Positions 23,851 through 35,929 of a DNA stretch of 64,000 nucleotides are shown here, one piece after another (the first letter of the stretch is position 1; each line of letters opens with the position of its first letter). The stretch lies in contig JAVMKO010000022.1 of the NCBI GenBank assembly GCA_032164245.1, positions 11,903,845 through 11,967,844 of the forward strand. The letters run 5' to 3'. The notes beneath the pieces are model-generated. The model saw nothing but the letters and a program-made list of their open reading frames with translations, was not told the origin of the DNA and made no database searches. A program made the translations under genes and the position numbers. Origin of the DNA: Sternotherus odoratus (taxonomy: Eukaryota; Chordata; Testudines; Kinosternidae).

Positions 23851-24016
23851 GCTGGCCCCCGCTTCCCGCAGCCCCCATTGGGCCGGGAGCAGCGAACCAC
23901 AGCCACTGGGAGCCGCGACCGGCTGAACCTGCAGATGCGGCAGGTAAACAAACCGGCCAGGCCTGCCAAGGGTGCTTACCCTGCGGGGTCACGTGCCAAT
24001 GTTGCCGATCCCTGAT
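23851..24016. mobile_element. hAT-like non-autonomous element, one half
   Basis: GC-rich block in AT-rich DNA. On the minus strand it begins CAGGGATCGGCAACATTGG, a hAT-like terminus, then 'ggtttgtttacctgccgc', and ends 'agcgggggccagcacag'. The same family appears at 45361 as the opposite half, starting CAGCGGTGGGCAACCTG. The other half is missing here and no target duplication is visible. The 65-codon frame is spurious. Confidence 0.65.
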
Positions 24017-24235
24017 CTAGGACATAAAACTGAAATACAGTAAGAAAAACATTTTTGTGGTATTTCCAACCAAACCTAGACACGTAAGAGCTAGAACACT
24101 AAGAATCCTTACCCAATTTTTGAAGACTCAAGGGATTCTGATAAGTTTTTGAGAAACTTTCATATTGTGGGTTCTTATTTGAGCCAAACTGAACCCTGAG
24201 AGAGGAAATTAATCTGCCACTAGTCCTCTAATAAT

Positions 24236-24560
24236 ACCTAGAACCTGTATTGCACCGTTCATTAGCAAACCTAAATGCACTTTACGAAGTGTGTGAGTAG
24301 CAGAATCGCCATTTTACAGAGGGGGAAATGAGGCACCGAGTTATGAAGGGCCATATTTTTAGAGGTATTTAGGCTCAGAGATGCAGTCAAGTGGGATTTT
24401 CACTTGTTCAAATCAATGGGAGTTAGGGGCCTAGGCACCTTCCTGCATTTTTCATGATCTTAAATATCTGTGCATATGTCCGTGCAGGTCAATGGCAGAG
24501 CTAGGAACAAGAACCAGGTCATTTGACTCCTAGACCTGCACTTTACCCATTGGCCAATGT
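24236..24560 (+). repeat. MIR/CORE-SINE-like copy
   Basis: 'aaatgcactttacgaagtgt', 'cgccattttacagaggggga' and 'aatgaggcaccgag', then after an interruption 'gtcaatggcagagctaggaa' and 'atttgactcctagacctgca'. This is the usual SINE order (cattttacagatgaggaaactgaggca…ggtcagtggcagagc…). The middle (24350-24440) resembles the GATTTTCAAA family ('gtgggattttcacttg', 'caatgggagttaggggcc'), probably a nested insert. Confidence 0.6.
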
Positions 24561-25599
24561 TGTCTTCTAAGCACTATCATCAACACATTAATCATAGATG
24601 AGAGTTTTACAAATCTCCTAAATACAGAATTGGGGCATGTGCATATTCATACCCAGTTCATTTTAGAAAACAGATTCCATTCTATAAGGGAGTGAACTAC
24701 CAATAATGAGGAACTTTATAAAACTTAGCAGACAAATAAAGCAACTTTTTTTTCTTTCAAAGCTAGGTTTTCACCTAACCACTTCAGAAGGATTTTTATA
24801 CTATACATTTGGAGACTCACATGCATTTGTTACTTCTGCTTTTGAGTCCCCTCGCGTCTTAAAATATGTGCACTTTTTCTTTTGCTTGCCTTAGGATTTC
24901 AATTCTGTCTTCTAGATACTGTCCAGACAGTTTGAATCATTGACTCCATTCTCAATAAAATAGAGAAGATGGAAAGTTTTAGCACTGTGTTCTCTAGCTC
25001 TTATAACTCTAATAAATGTAGTCATCCATACAGCCTTTCTGGGAATCCTTCACATTGCTTCCATTGGTTTTCATTGCAGATAAGAGCAGGGAATGTTTTC
25101 AAACCATAATATTGATGAGCCTGAAACATCTGCACTAGTAATTCCACATCTAAACAACTTCATTCTCCTTTCTGTTCAAGAAGCTATGAGTGACAGTCAC
25201 TAAGTGAACAACAATGTGTATAGAGCAATACAAAAAATCAGATATTGTTGGGCCATTTGGCAGGTATGTCACACAGGAGTTGGAAAAAATTTCTTTGAGG
25301 AAGTCTGGGTTATGAGTGATGTGGGAACTTGAGTAATTGAATACTCACCTTCAAAACCTTATAGCTCCGTATCCTATTAGAGTGTAGGCTACCCCCAAGC
25401 AGAGAGGAAAATAAGATTTGAGGACAGAGTCCCAAACTTATTAAATTTCATTGTTTTAAAGAAACTTGATCTGCTTAAAAGGACAGTAATTAAGAGTGGA
25501 ATTTTCAAATGTGCTCCTCTGGCAAAATTTCCCCCTCTTAATTTTAGTCAGGGGTAATTCAGTATCTTTGTGGGTCTAAGCCAAAGCACACTGAAATCA
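24561..25599. other. Unassigned noncoding
   Basis: No gene or recognisable repeat. Confidence 0.45.
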
Positions 25600-25765
25600 A
25601 GAGTAGAGCTAGGCAAAAAGTGTCCATCGAAATGTGTTTTTGATGGAGAAGGGCTTTTTTGACAAAATAGGTAATTTCTCAAAAACAATTCAATTTTCAA
25701 TGAAATTTTTCAGGTATTGTTAAAAACAAAACACAAAAACACACAGAAAAACCGAGTGCATAGAA
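25600..25765 (+). repeat. AT-rich GAAAATTTT-type dispersed repeat
   Basis: Starts 'agtagagctaggcaaaaagt', then 'catcgaaatgtgtttttgat' and 'tcaatgaaatttttcagg'. Clear family head. Confidence 0.5.
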
Positions 25766-26160
25766 CAGGGGTCCCATAGCTATATTTTATAAATGTTAAT
25801 TAAGAAATTAAAATAGATTTTTAAGGTGGATTATTACCCAGAAATACTAGAATTATTCTAACCACCTTTCCTACATTTTCCATGTTTTATGTTAATTTTT
25901 TTCTTGTGATACTGTACGTAGGTTAGCTGTAAAAACACAGGGAAAGAGGCATTACACAGAGGAGCTCGGTTCAGTCTCATATGTTAAGGTCCATTTTGAA
26001 AGTGAAATCCTGTTATTACAGTCCCTATTTATTCAGTGACATCAAAGTGCACTGTGAACAGCAGTCCTTGCTGGATAGACCTTGCCGTTTAAGCCTAAAC
26101 ATAATGTGATGAGAGATAACTGACAAAAGATAGGTTTGTGGGAGAAAAGGCAAGGGTAAT
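25766..26160. other. Unassigned noncoding
   Basis: No gene or recognisable repeat. It borders the palindromic element. Confidence 0.45.
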
Positions 26161-26417
26161 ACAAATACAATTAGAGAGGTAGCCGTGTTAGTCTGGAATA
26201 GCAGAGGTAACAAAAGTCCTGTGGCACCTTAAAGACTAACTATAAAGTTTTGAAGCATAAGCTTTCGTGGGCTAATACCCACTTCGTCGGATGCAAGCAG
26301 TCTTCCACTGCTTGCATCCGACGAAGTGGGTATTAGCCCACGAAAGCTTATGCTTCAAAACTTTATAGTTAGTCTTTAAGGTGCCACAGGACTTTTGTTA
26401 CCTCTACAAATACAATT
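26161..26417. mobile_element. Fold-back turtle repeat with 12-bp target duplication
   Basis: ACAAATACAATT at 26161-26172 and again at 26406-26417 flank the element (26173-26405), so it arrived by insertion. A single-copy head 'agagaggtagccgtgttagt' is followed by a perfect 98-bp inverted repeat: left arm 26203-26300, right arm 26308-26405, with a 7-bp spacer. The arms carry GTGGCACCTTAAAGACTAAC and GCATCCGACGAAGTGGG. A single-arm copy lies at 43407-43540. The variable-length, longer TSD suggests retrotransposition, and a Penelope-like origin is possible but unproven. Identical arms indicate a young insertion or arm homogenisation. Confidence 0.9.
26203..26405. repeat. Perfect 98-bp inverted repeat (7-bp loop)
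   Basis: 26203-26300 and 26308-26405 are exact reverse complements over 98 bases by eye. The spacer is TCTTCCA at 26301-26307. RNA or single-stranded DNA from either strand would form a long hairpin. Confidence 0.95.
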
Positions 26418-26679
26418 GTGTAGCTGTTTACGTGTGTTCGATAAACATGTGATGGATTAATAAAAGGACATTTTTCAACAAGTCAGCCTCCAACTCTTTT
26501 GAAATGTCTGCATAAAAAGAGATTGAATTGTTTTACATACAGGATTGTATGTTGTTTTGGATAGGATTGTTTTGTTGTTCAGGTTGTTTGTGAAATGATC
26601 AAGTTCATTCTTCAAGGCTGCATTGGGACTCTAACCCTTCACACACTCTTCCCCACCACACGAACAGACACATTTATTA
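26418..26679. other. Unassigned noncoding
   Basis: No gene or recognisable repeat. Confidence 0.45.
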
Positions 26680-26910
26680 CTGGTTGTATAACAGTGCCTG
26701 GAGGCTGCAGCACAATAAGAACCCTGTTGTGCTAGATGCTGCGTAAACACACAATGAGAAATGTCCCTGCCTTGAAGATCTGACAAGCTAGATTCTAAAT
26801 TGACAAGACAGACAAAGTATGTGGGGCAGTCAGAGAGGTGAAATATTTGACCATGGTCACACCGCAGACACAATAAAACCCAAGTTTCCCGAGCCTTGTT
26901 TCAATGCCCT
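26680..26910 (+). repeat. MIR/CORE-SINE-like copy
   Basis: 'ttattactggttgtataaca', 'aagaaccctgttgtgctaga', 'gctgcgtaaacacacaatga' and 'tccctgccttgaagatctga', then 'gacaagacagacaaag', 'gaccatggtcacaccgcaga' and the tail 'cccgagccttg…caatgcc'. The order matches the copy at 29100. Confidence 0.75.
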
Positions 26911-29099
26911 ATTGACTGGGACACACTTCCTGTGCTTTCCGAAACTTCTTCCAGAGCCGTTGCTGAAATATCAGCTAGCACTCTGACCTCCCTGCCATCT
27001 GCAGAGTCAGGTGTTTCTACCCATTCAGGAATCACACATCCTTCCAACATGGGGGACTGCCAGGTGAGGAGAAAGGTCTACAGGCCATACAGTGCTGCGC
27101 TGAGATTGCTCGGGGAAGCCATGCTCACCAAGAATTAGCAAAACTAGAGTTCACAAGAGTGGGAGAGGAGTGAGTGTGTTTCAAAAACCTGCTTCCATAG
27201 ACTGATGACAAAATGATTAGAAAAAGGTGTGAATAATAGGCTCCTGCCCCTGGGTGCCCCTGTCTCCTTTAACAGATTGATGAAATAACTTCATCCACCA
27301 GTTTAACAACAGCTTGCCCTCTCTTAGATCTCACCTTTATAATGAGATAGTGCAGATACGGTGGATTACACTTGGCCTCCTGCTTCCATTCAAAACGAAT
27401 TATCATTACACCCCTAAGTCAGTCCCTGGATCTGGGCTCAATAGCCCAGGGGGATAAGATGGTAGGGCTTGGGAGAAGAGATAGAAGGGGGATAAATCTG
27501 CATGAAGCAAAAGGCAAAGATACCACTGAGAAACCAGCTTTAGTTTCCAGGCTAGCCAATGTAAACATAGCAGAGAACCTCTCTCTCCTGTGTATTATCT
27601 GCCTATTCAATGATAGTAAAGAGAAAAATCCTGTTTCGGGGAAATATTTTGAAAGGTATGGCTGTCAGTAGCTAGAGGTTGTGAACCCTAGACTCTTCAA
27701 GGAAGAGCTTGGACATGTTTGGTCACTACAAGGTAGGTTTTGTTTTTTGCCCCTAGCTCTGAGCAAGGTGGATTGTGCTGCACTGCTCCAGCAAGAGCCC
27801 TGGGAAGTACTGATATTCCAACAGCAACAATTCCTGCCCCACTATCACCCTTATTTGAATAGAACATAAAATTTAATTGCTGTATCAGAACAGATCATCT
27901 CCAGTGTAACGGGTGAAAGAGCCCTCCTTAATTAAGGAAACTCCTATTGAACAGGTGACCCCAAGTTTCCCCTGCATACCGAGCACAATTATGTTCCACC
28001 TTTATTAAAAGATCAGCTGTATCAATTATTTGAGTGTTTGCACCAAAGAGGCTTCACTTCTGTCTGCTCTCCTGCCATCAACAGGAGCCAGTTCAGGCTG
28101 CTTCAGGAGCAATTTTGAAGTCTCACAGTACAGCTAAGTTTGCAGCGCTATTGGATGGAAGGATTTTTGCCTCCTGATCCCAATGTAGATAAGTAGCATT
28201 TGTACGTCTTTTCTTGCTATTATAGCTGCCAATTATATTTTATCTAACCTTTAAAAAAACATGCCATGGATGATATGTTGCCATTCATCTATTTGCTACC
28301 TGAGTAGTCTATTGTTTTTAAGTTATCCAACTGTGTGGTGGCTATTGACTTTAAGGGGCTAGGTGCTACTCCCATAATCAAGGAACAAGAATTGTGCCAT
28401 CCATCCTGAAGTAGTTTGCCTAGGTTACATCCTACACCAGCAAGTTCAGAGTAATTACAGGTTGAGTAAAGACATAACATTCACCTTTTCACTTTTAATT
28501 CAATTTGGTGCTGTGAAAATTCATGGAGCAAAAATTAATAACTTTCATGCAGCTTTAACAGTGAGCTCTGATTTTTTTCAGCAGTGAGAAACCATGAGGG
28601 GGCATCATTATGCTCTACATAAGGATAAAATGCATGACCCTCCCTATGGCACACAAGAATCTTATGCCTTGGCACAATCTTATGAAAATGCTATTTTAAA
28701 AAATATTTTAGATTATTTTTAAAAGCCAATTCACCCCCTATTAACACCAAACAGCAAATTAATACCTGAGGTGTAATGCATTTTTGATAGCAACCATATC
28801 TGAATGGGTCATTAGACTCATAAGGCACTCTAGCTAATTTTAGTTAAACCCGATAAACTGTTCGCTTTAAAGCATAATGCGAAAAAGAAAAAAAAAGGGC
28901 TCAGTTGATTCTTCATAATGTACCAGACACCTTTAATTTTCAACTTTAAAATTTTATGTTGTGATGAAAGCATTCGACATATTGATTTTGCTGATAAGCA
29001 TGATTTAGTGTGAGCTTTAAATTTGACTTCAGCTACCATATACTCTGTAAGGATCATGAAAAAGAACATGCACCTCTACCTTTATGATATAATGGTAGT
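26911..29099. other. Unassigned noncoding
   Basis: Several frames of 60-99 codons occur (26896-27138, 27372-27671) without domains, and composition is ordinary. No repeat recognised. Confidence 0.45.
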
Positions 29100-29530
29100 T
29101 ATTAATCACTACTATTTATATTATAGTAGTGCCTAAAGACCACTGCTGGGACTGGGACCCCATTGTGCAGGGTGCTGTACAGACATATTAAGAGACAGTC
29201 CCTGCTCTGAAGTACTCACCATCTACATAAACAAGGCAGACACAGGATGGGTAAAAAAAGTATTTTTATCCTCATGTTTCATATTATAAATGAGACGAAA
29301 ATCCAGGCATGGATTTTTAGAAGAGCTCAGATCCTATTTAGGTACCTAAATAAAGACCAGATTTTCATAAGTTAAGCTCGCAACAGCTATCATTGACAGA
29401 CTTATGGCCAAATTTTCAAGACTGGCGGAGTTCCTTAAAAATACGGACCTAAATGATTTGACCAAGATCACACAGGAAGTTTGTGGCAGAGCCAGGCTTT
29501 AAAAGCAAATCTCCTGGGTCCTCCATCGCC
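29100..29530 (+). repeat. MIR/CORE-SINE-like copy
   Basis: 'tattatagtagtgcctaaag', 'gggaccccattgtgcagggt', 'gctgtacagacatattaaga' and 'gacagtccctgctctgaagt', then 'aacaaggcagacacaggatg', 'gatttgaccaagatcacaca' and 'tggcagagccaggcttt'. One of the best preserved SINEs in the window. The part 29300-29440 may be an inserted GATTTTCAAA-type piece. Confidence 0.8.
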
Positions 29531-32100
29531 TTACCACAAAAACAAAATTCCCAGAAAAACCATATTTTAGAGGATGCATGTGCAGTGTCTTGTTCTACCA
29601 GGAGACTGGCCAGTGACCTCCTTTATGAACACAACTTTATGAACACAACCCATAACAACAGCCACAAAAGCCATCCTAACACCAAAAGTGTAATCAACTG
29701 TAGAGCATTTGGGAAACTGCGTTCTCCGCAAATGATAAATTCTTAGTCACTGGATATCAGCTGATTTTCAATGTCATCTTTAACTCAGCTTTGTAGTCAG
29801 GGGTTTGGTTTATGAGGATTAGAATTTAAACACACAGACCCTGCATTCTGTTTCTAATAATCCTATATCATCATCTCTGGTAAGACTCCAGGGTAGGGGG
29901 AAAAAAGAGTTTAAAAAGAAAAAATCTCTCTCAATTCTTTTTTGGAGAAGGTAAGCGTGGGTTCTAAATTTGCTGTAGCTCATTTCAGGAGCAGAGCATA
30001 GGATGATAAGGCAAAGCAGAGAAACTTTGGAAAAGAAGGGGATAGACTTTGGCAGATGGATGTGTAAATGTGCCTTTTAATGGAGTAGAACAGTGGATTC
30101 TGGGGCATGAAATCAAATTAGTGCATCTGCAGCTGGCTATGTGTCATCCAGATTCATATTTTACACAACAACGACATGTCTTTAACCTCACGTTAGCTAC
30201 GCCTTTTTTTCTCAATACGACATTTTCCAGGATTTGTGAACTGAAGTTAGCATGTATTCAAACAAAAGCCGCAGCAGTGGTGCAATCTATCTGATTTCCC
30301 AATAGATCTTGGGGGGGGGGGGGACCACTGGCTCCATTTACTATCAGGCAGCTGGGGGGAAAAAATGTCAGCCTCAGCCCGAGCCCAAACACACACTTCT
30401 CAGAAGTTGCCGAGCAGACTTTTCTGCTTGGGTAGGGTTTTACACCTGCTTCTCACTCAGTTTGCATGGCTGTAGCTGACAGTACAACATGCGATGTAAT
30501 AGAGAACCGTGCCCCTGGAATTCCTATAAAATCAACACTCTTTCTCCAGGGTGTTTTAAAAGGGCCAGATTTGTAAGGAGAGGGAGCATAGAATATCTAG
30601 GATGTGTGCCCACAGCATCCTTACTGCCATTCATAACACTGGCTGAGAACTAACAGAGGACTCTGCAACAGTCTTTAGATGTTGCCTTCCCTGATCCCTT
30701 CTGTCCCCTATCCTCCCATCTGCCCTGCTTCCTCCCCTTACCTCCTTGCATACAAACTGCCTATTTGTTTAATGTAGAAAACACATCTGAGATTAGTGAT
30801 TATTTCCCCTTTATCTTCCCACAGGCAAAGAGCCAAATTCTCCCCATTTCACTTTTCATGTAAATGCTATTATGTTTGTGAGTATTCCATGAGCCATCCC
30901 TCTCCTGGCCCCTTCTTGCCTCCCACTGTGTGGGGTGTGCTGCCTCCTTGTTTTTCTGTAGGGGAAATCATTGCTGACATGAGACTTTGCAGCTGCTTCT
31001 TTTTCACGGGGGCACTAGACAGCTGGCATCTTTATCTTGAAAACTAGAGCCCCTGCTTTTTCTAGCTTGGTATCAATCTCCCCTTTAATATAATTAATTG
31101 AGCTATACAGTTGGCCACTGGAGAGAATTTGCAAGGAGTTTGGGGACTGAGGGGGACGGGAGTGGAAAGATGCTTCTACCTTTGGTGTCTTAATTTACTG
31201 CTATGAAAGGGTTTTTTTCCCCCACAAGGAAGAAATCTTTAAACCCACTGGATCTACTTGTGTATAAGCCTTCTTTCTAAACTCTTGTGTTTTTGCAGAT
31301 CAGGGTAATTTACTGAGTTGTGAAGAGTTGAGGGTACAACACAGCTATGCCTATAATGTTCTTTATTTCTAGAGGGCCAGATCCTCCGCTGACAGAGTCC
31401 TTAAATTGAGCTTGGAGGACTCAGGTAGCTATCCTCAAAGTGCCATAGATCAGATCACATCTGCTCTCTTCCACTAGCCAATGCCGGGATGCTCCATCTG
31501 CAAGGTATTCGATAATGACATACCACTAAATGGTTGTTCCTAGTACTGCTATGATCCCCCAATTAGAACTGGTAAAGAAGGAAAGAGAAAGAACAAAATT
31601 TTGTTTCATCAATGTTTTTTGTAAAAAAACTGAAATCTTGAGTAATTTCATAGCATTTTTTAAATTTGAAAAGCTTCAACCTGTTCTACAACTTCTCCCT
31701 TTCCCATGCTTTAATCCTTATTGTGTTACATCTAGTGATGGGGAAATCTCAGTAGGTTTCCATGAAGATTCAAGCTGGGCATTTTCTTATCCAGATTAAT
31801 TCGCCCGTCTTTAGTTATATTCTGATACTACACTATCCATCACACATCTTGGATTTTACTGTCTAGTTTAGTTTTGCGCACACACTAGCTTAGGTGTCTT
31901 CTTTTTCCTTTTATCTCCAGTCCCCTTACTTCTACCTCCATAATAACAACAAAAAAACCTTCTGAAAAGTCTGCTCCCTAAAGACCAGGAAAGTGCTTAT
32001 TGATAGAACTAAGTGGAGGAAGACAGTTTTAGCAAAGGCCAACTTAAGGTGTTGAGCTGTTCAGAGAATACTTTACAGCAAAAGGTCTTGACATCCTACT
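29531..32100. other. Unassigned noncoding with poly-G tract
   Basis: G13 at 30311-30323. No gene. Frames up to 89 codons (31530-31799) show no family features. Confidence 0.45.
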
Positions 32101-34375
32101 GGGGGGGGGTGGGGAGGAAGGTGATGCTCATCAGAGGGGAAAGCACAAGATAAAGATGTGTACAACACAAAGTCACAGTCTGCACTCAAGAGACTGGCCC
32201 GTGTTGGTTGGGATACATTATATGGAAGCTTGGTCTTTGCTCACATTCTCTTAGTGTGTGTATGTGCTTACAAAATTAGAAAGCAGGCCTATGAACAAAG
32301 AGAAAAAGCAGGAAAGGAAACTAGAGGTAGTCAAAACTGATTCACCTCAAATGAGATCCCCCCACATCACCCAATATTTTTCTTTGTTAAATTTAACAAA
32401 AGTTTCTCTGCTACAAAAGACACATTCAGCAGCTAGGCAAAGTGCTAACTTATGAGTAAGAGGGAGAGCTGCAGGCACATCTTGTGCAAGAAAATTAGCT
32501 GTTATCCCTCAGAAACTGTTTTGCATGATGGAAGTTACGATGGGAGAGAAGAACTGTCTGTTCCCTCATATTCCGTGGGCTCCATTCTCATGGACAATAT
32601 GACTCCTTTGCACTGCAGTGTAAAAGAGCCTAAAATGAACATGGATTACATTTACACCCATTTTAAGGTCTCTTTACCCTTTCAGAATGGTGTCAACGGT
32701 CCTTTTTATAGATGAGAATCAGACTATGTCTTTTTATTTTCTTATGAGCCATAGTAAGGAGTCTAGCTATAGGGCACAATTCATCTCCCTTGATATTGGT
32801 AGGAGTCTATTTCAGTGGGAACTGGATCACACCTATCTGCAGATATCTGAGAATGTGCACAGTATTCTTCCCCCCAAACTTTGGGTTAGCCTGGTAAATT
32901 CCATACTGGGACATTATTATTGCATAAAGAGAGTCATTAATGAGATCCTTTTCAGAACCCCTGCATAATGTTTTTGGTCATGACATGGACTGGATGTATC
33001 CCTTATTGTAGCACTTTTATATGAATGTGGGAGGATCATATTTATGTATCTAGGAAGTGCGTTCTCCTTTCCAAAGGCCATTAAACCATAAGTTACTAGT
33101 AAGTGGTCATCTGTAATCAAGATGCCTTATTATGTTACCATCCAACTGTAAGATAAGTGATCAGTAACAACAATTAAGACTTTGCAGATTTATAAGATGT
33201 TTGGTTTCAATCCAGAAACATTTGTACTGTGTATTTTGAACACTAAAATCGAAGTCTGAACTATGTGGGGTGGTTCAAATATTTGGACCACAGAAATCAG
33301 ATTTGATTAGAGATTTGTTGACTGGTCTTTTATGGTTGGGTTGTGGTACTTCATTTTAGCTTTCTGTAGACAACAGTCATATTATACAATAATACCTGCC
33401 TAAAGCTCTCCGAATTTATCAAAATAAGAAGCTAAACTTGTACCATTTTTATAATAAATTCCTGAGGATTTGATCAAATTAAATGAAGGATCAAATTAAC
33501 TACCAATTGATTTATGTAGAAGGCACTGTAATTATAGGGTTAGTGAATTGTATTTACCCTAGGTGAGACTGGGCATAGTCTGAACACAAATCAGATTAAT
33601 TGCCACAGAAGAAATGGGCAGGGAAAAACAATGTTTCCCTGCCTTCTTTCGGTGCATGTGCAAAGCTAACATATAAGCCAGAAAAATGAGCAGACAAAAA
33701 GAGTGAATGTTTTCTTATAATGCAATGAGACAGCAAAACAAAATGAGGGTTTCACAAGTCCTGAGGATTTGATTCCCATCCTTGATGCCTCATTTGTCAG
33801 CCTCTGTATTGCAGCAACTCAAGACTTAACTTACCAAGTGAAGAATTGTATTAAATAAAAGGAAGCAAGGGCTGGATTCTCTATTGGAATTATTTGTTCG
33901 TGCCTCACATCAAAACAAGAACTCATCCCTGCTGAGCGACACAGAAAAAAATAAGATCATTTTTGCTATCAATCTGGCTGGCAGAGAGGATTTAATCTGC
34001 TAGTTTAGCATCTTTATATGATTTCCTTTAGCACACCAATGGTGTGACACATTTTATCAGATGTTGTTTCGGAATTTAGGCACATATATGGCTGAGTAAG
34101 AAGTTTGCAAGGAGATATTTGCCCTTTCACCAGTTCCTCTTTAGCTACAATCTGTGTTTGGTGTCTGGACTTGTCATTAACACCCACCTGGAGTCCAGCT
34201 GTCATCAAACTTAGTCTGTTTTGTGTGGTTATTGGTGAAGTCATACACATTTTCCTGATGTGATGTATTTCTCAAAGGGAATCCTTTGCTCACAGATCTG
34301 CTCAGGAATTGTACTTAACGCAAGATGTTCATTTCAGCTGGGGCTCCTCCTCCCTCCCATACAACATGACTCAGA
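32101..34375. other. Unassigned noncoding
   Basis: Poly-G run at about 32101-32109. A diverged TTTACACC-type repeat probably lies at 32575-32850 ('cctttgcactgcagtgtaaa', 'attacatttacacccatttt'). No gene seen; frames of 87-93 codons here are overlapping and domainless. Confidence 0.4.
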
Positions 34376-34376
34376 A

Positions 34377-34857
34377 AATTGAGAGTGATAAGTGACATAT
34401 AGTGAATATACCACAAGAAAGATTCTTCACATGCTATCCCCAGCCCAAATGGAAAATCTGTTTCTGTTGATTTCCACCCCAATTTTGCACCCCAAGAGAT
34501 CTGGATCATTCATTCTATTGGGACTTATTTATCTTGGTACCTTCTGAGTGTCACTTATCACTCTCAATTGTGTGTTAATAATGCATTGATAGTCTGGATG
34601 GGTAGCGGCTGTTCTTGTGGTGCTTACTAGGTTCTGTGTTAGTAAGTCCCAATAGATTGAATGATCCAGATCTCTTGGGGTGCAAAATTGGGGTGGAAAT
34701 CAACAGAAACAGATTTTCCATTTGGGCTGGGGATAGCATGTGAAGAATCTTTCTTGTGGTATATTCACTTTTCTGGTTAAATTACTAACACAGAACCTAG
34801 TAAGCACCACAAGAACAGCCGCTACCCATCCAGACTATCAATGCATTATTAACACAC
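34377..34857. repeat. Interlocking inverted repeats (order C-A-C'-B-A'-B')
   Basis: Three inverted pairs interlock. C 34377-34397 and C' 34549-34569 (21 bp). A 34402-34527 and A' 34643-34768 (126 bp, one mismatch by eye). B 34570-34645 and B' 34782-34857 (76 bp, no mismatch seen). B and A' overlap by 3 bp and together form one 199-bp block that is the reverse complement of A joined directly to B'. C' abuts B. Two short pieces, 34528-34548 and 34769-34781, match nothing local. No transposon termini or target duplication are seen. This fits a local template-switch rearrangement rather than an element. Confidence 0.93.
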
Positions 34858-35929
34858 CCATCACAGTGCTCTAAGAACAATATACTTGACTCAAAATAGT
34901 TTAAATTCCATCCAAGAGACTCATGTGCTCAATCTCTTTTTACTTCCGTCACTTTCTTTCTTTGTCTACAGAGGCTTGATCCAACATCCATGACTTCAGG
35001 AGGTGTTGGATTGGAGCACAAGTGAACAACCACTGGTTCTGTCAATCTGAAGAATGTTTCCCTCAAGGGACTTTAGTGGACTTACTCTCAATTTGCATGG
35101 ATTTCAAGTGTAAACAGGCCCCAGTTGTCACAGTCCAATAATGATAATGATAAGTAAGGATCCGTCCCTAAGACAATCCACTGGAGTGGAATGACACTAG
35201 GGCAACCTATTACTTATCTGAACATTTTCTCCTTGATTTTGTGCAGCATTGCAGCTCCACCGTTAATAAAAGATGGTTTACTCATGAGGTGCACTGAGCT
35301 GCTTCACCTCTTTAAAGACAGATCATCATGCTAAAGGATTCATTTTTACACCCAAGCTGTTATTTGAATGTATACGCTCAAGGCCAGCTCAATCAATCAG
35401 TGGAGAGAGAGAGGGGGTTTAGAGATTTGCCATCCACTAAAACATGGATTAGAATATTTCCTTATTCCACTACTGTGACATATAGGCCCCCATCTGCCAG
35501 CTCTGATACAAATCTTGCAAATCTTTCATTCATCTAATTTTTTGGCAGACTTTATGGAATATACAAGCCTGTTTAGAATTTCCCATTCCTTCTAGTGGCT
35601 GGGATCATTTAGATGGAAGACGAAGATGCCTCATTTTTATGGCAGTTGGAGAACGATAGAACCCTGACAGCTGGTATAGTTAAAGGTCTGTCAGCAAAGC
35701 CATCCAAATTTAAACTACTGATTTTGGGCAATTCATAATGGCTTTCAAAATTTGCTGTGGGCTGTAATTTGACACAAAATGTCATTACCCAGGTATTTTT
35801 GTTTCACTCTATTTTACATGTTCATGTAGCTTGAGAAATAGCCTGTCACCGCAGATGTAATTTTTTTTATTTTATTCCTTCTGATCTATAGACATTAATC
35901 ATTCAGTCAAGAGATGCCCACTGAAGGCA
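34858..35929. other. Unassigned noncoding
   Basis: No gene or recognisable repeat. Confidence 0.45.

Noticed and set aside
26203..26405. microRNA precursor or CRISPR-like palindrome
   Set aside because: The hairpin is perfect over 98 bp and bounded by a target duplication, and the family is dispersed, so it is a transposon fold-back. There is no repeat-spacer array.
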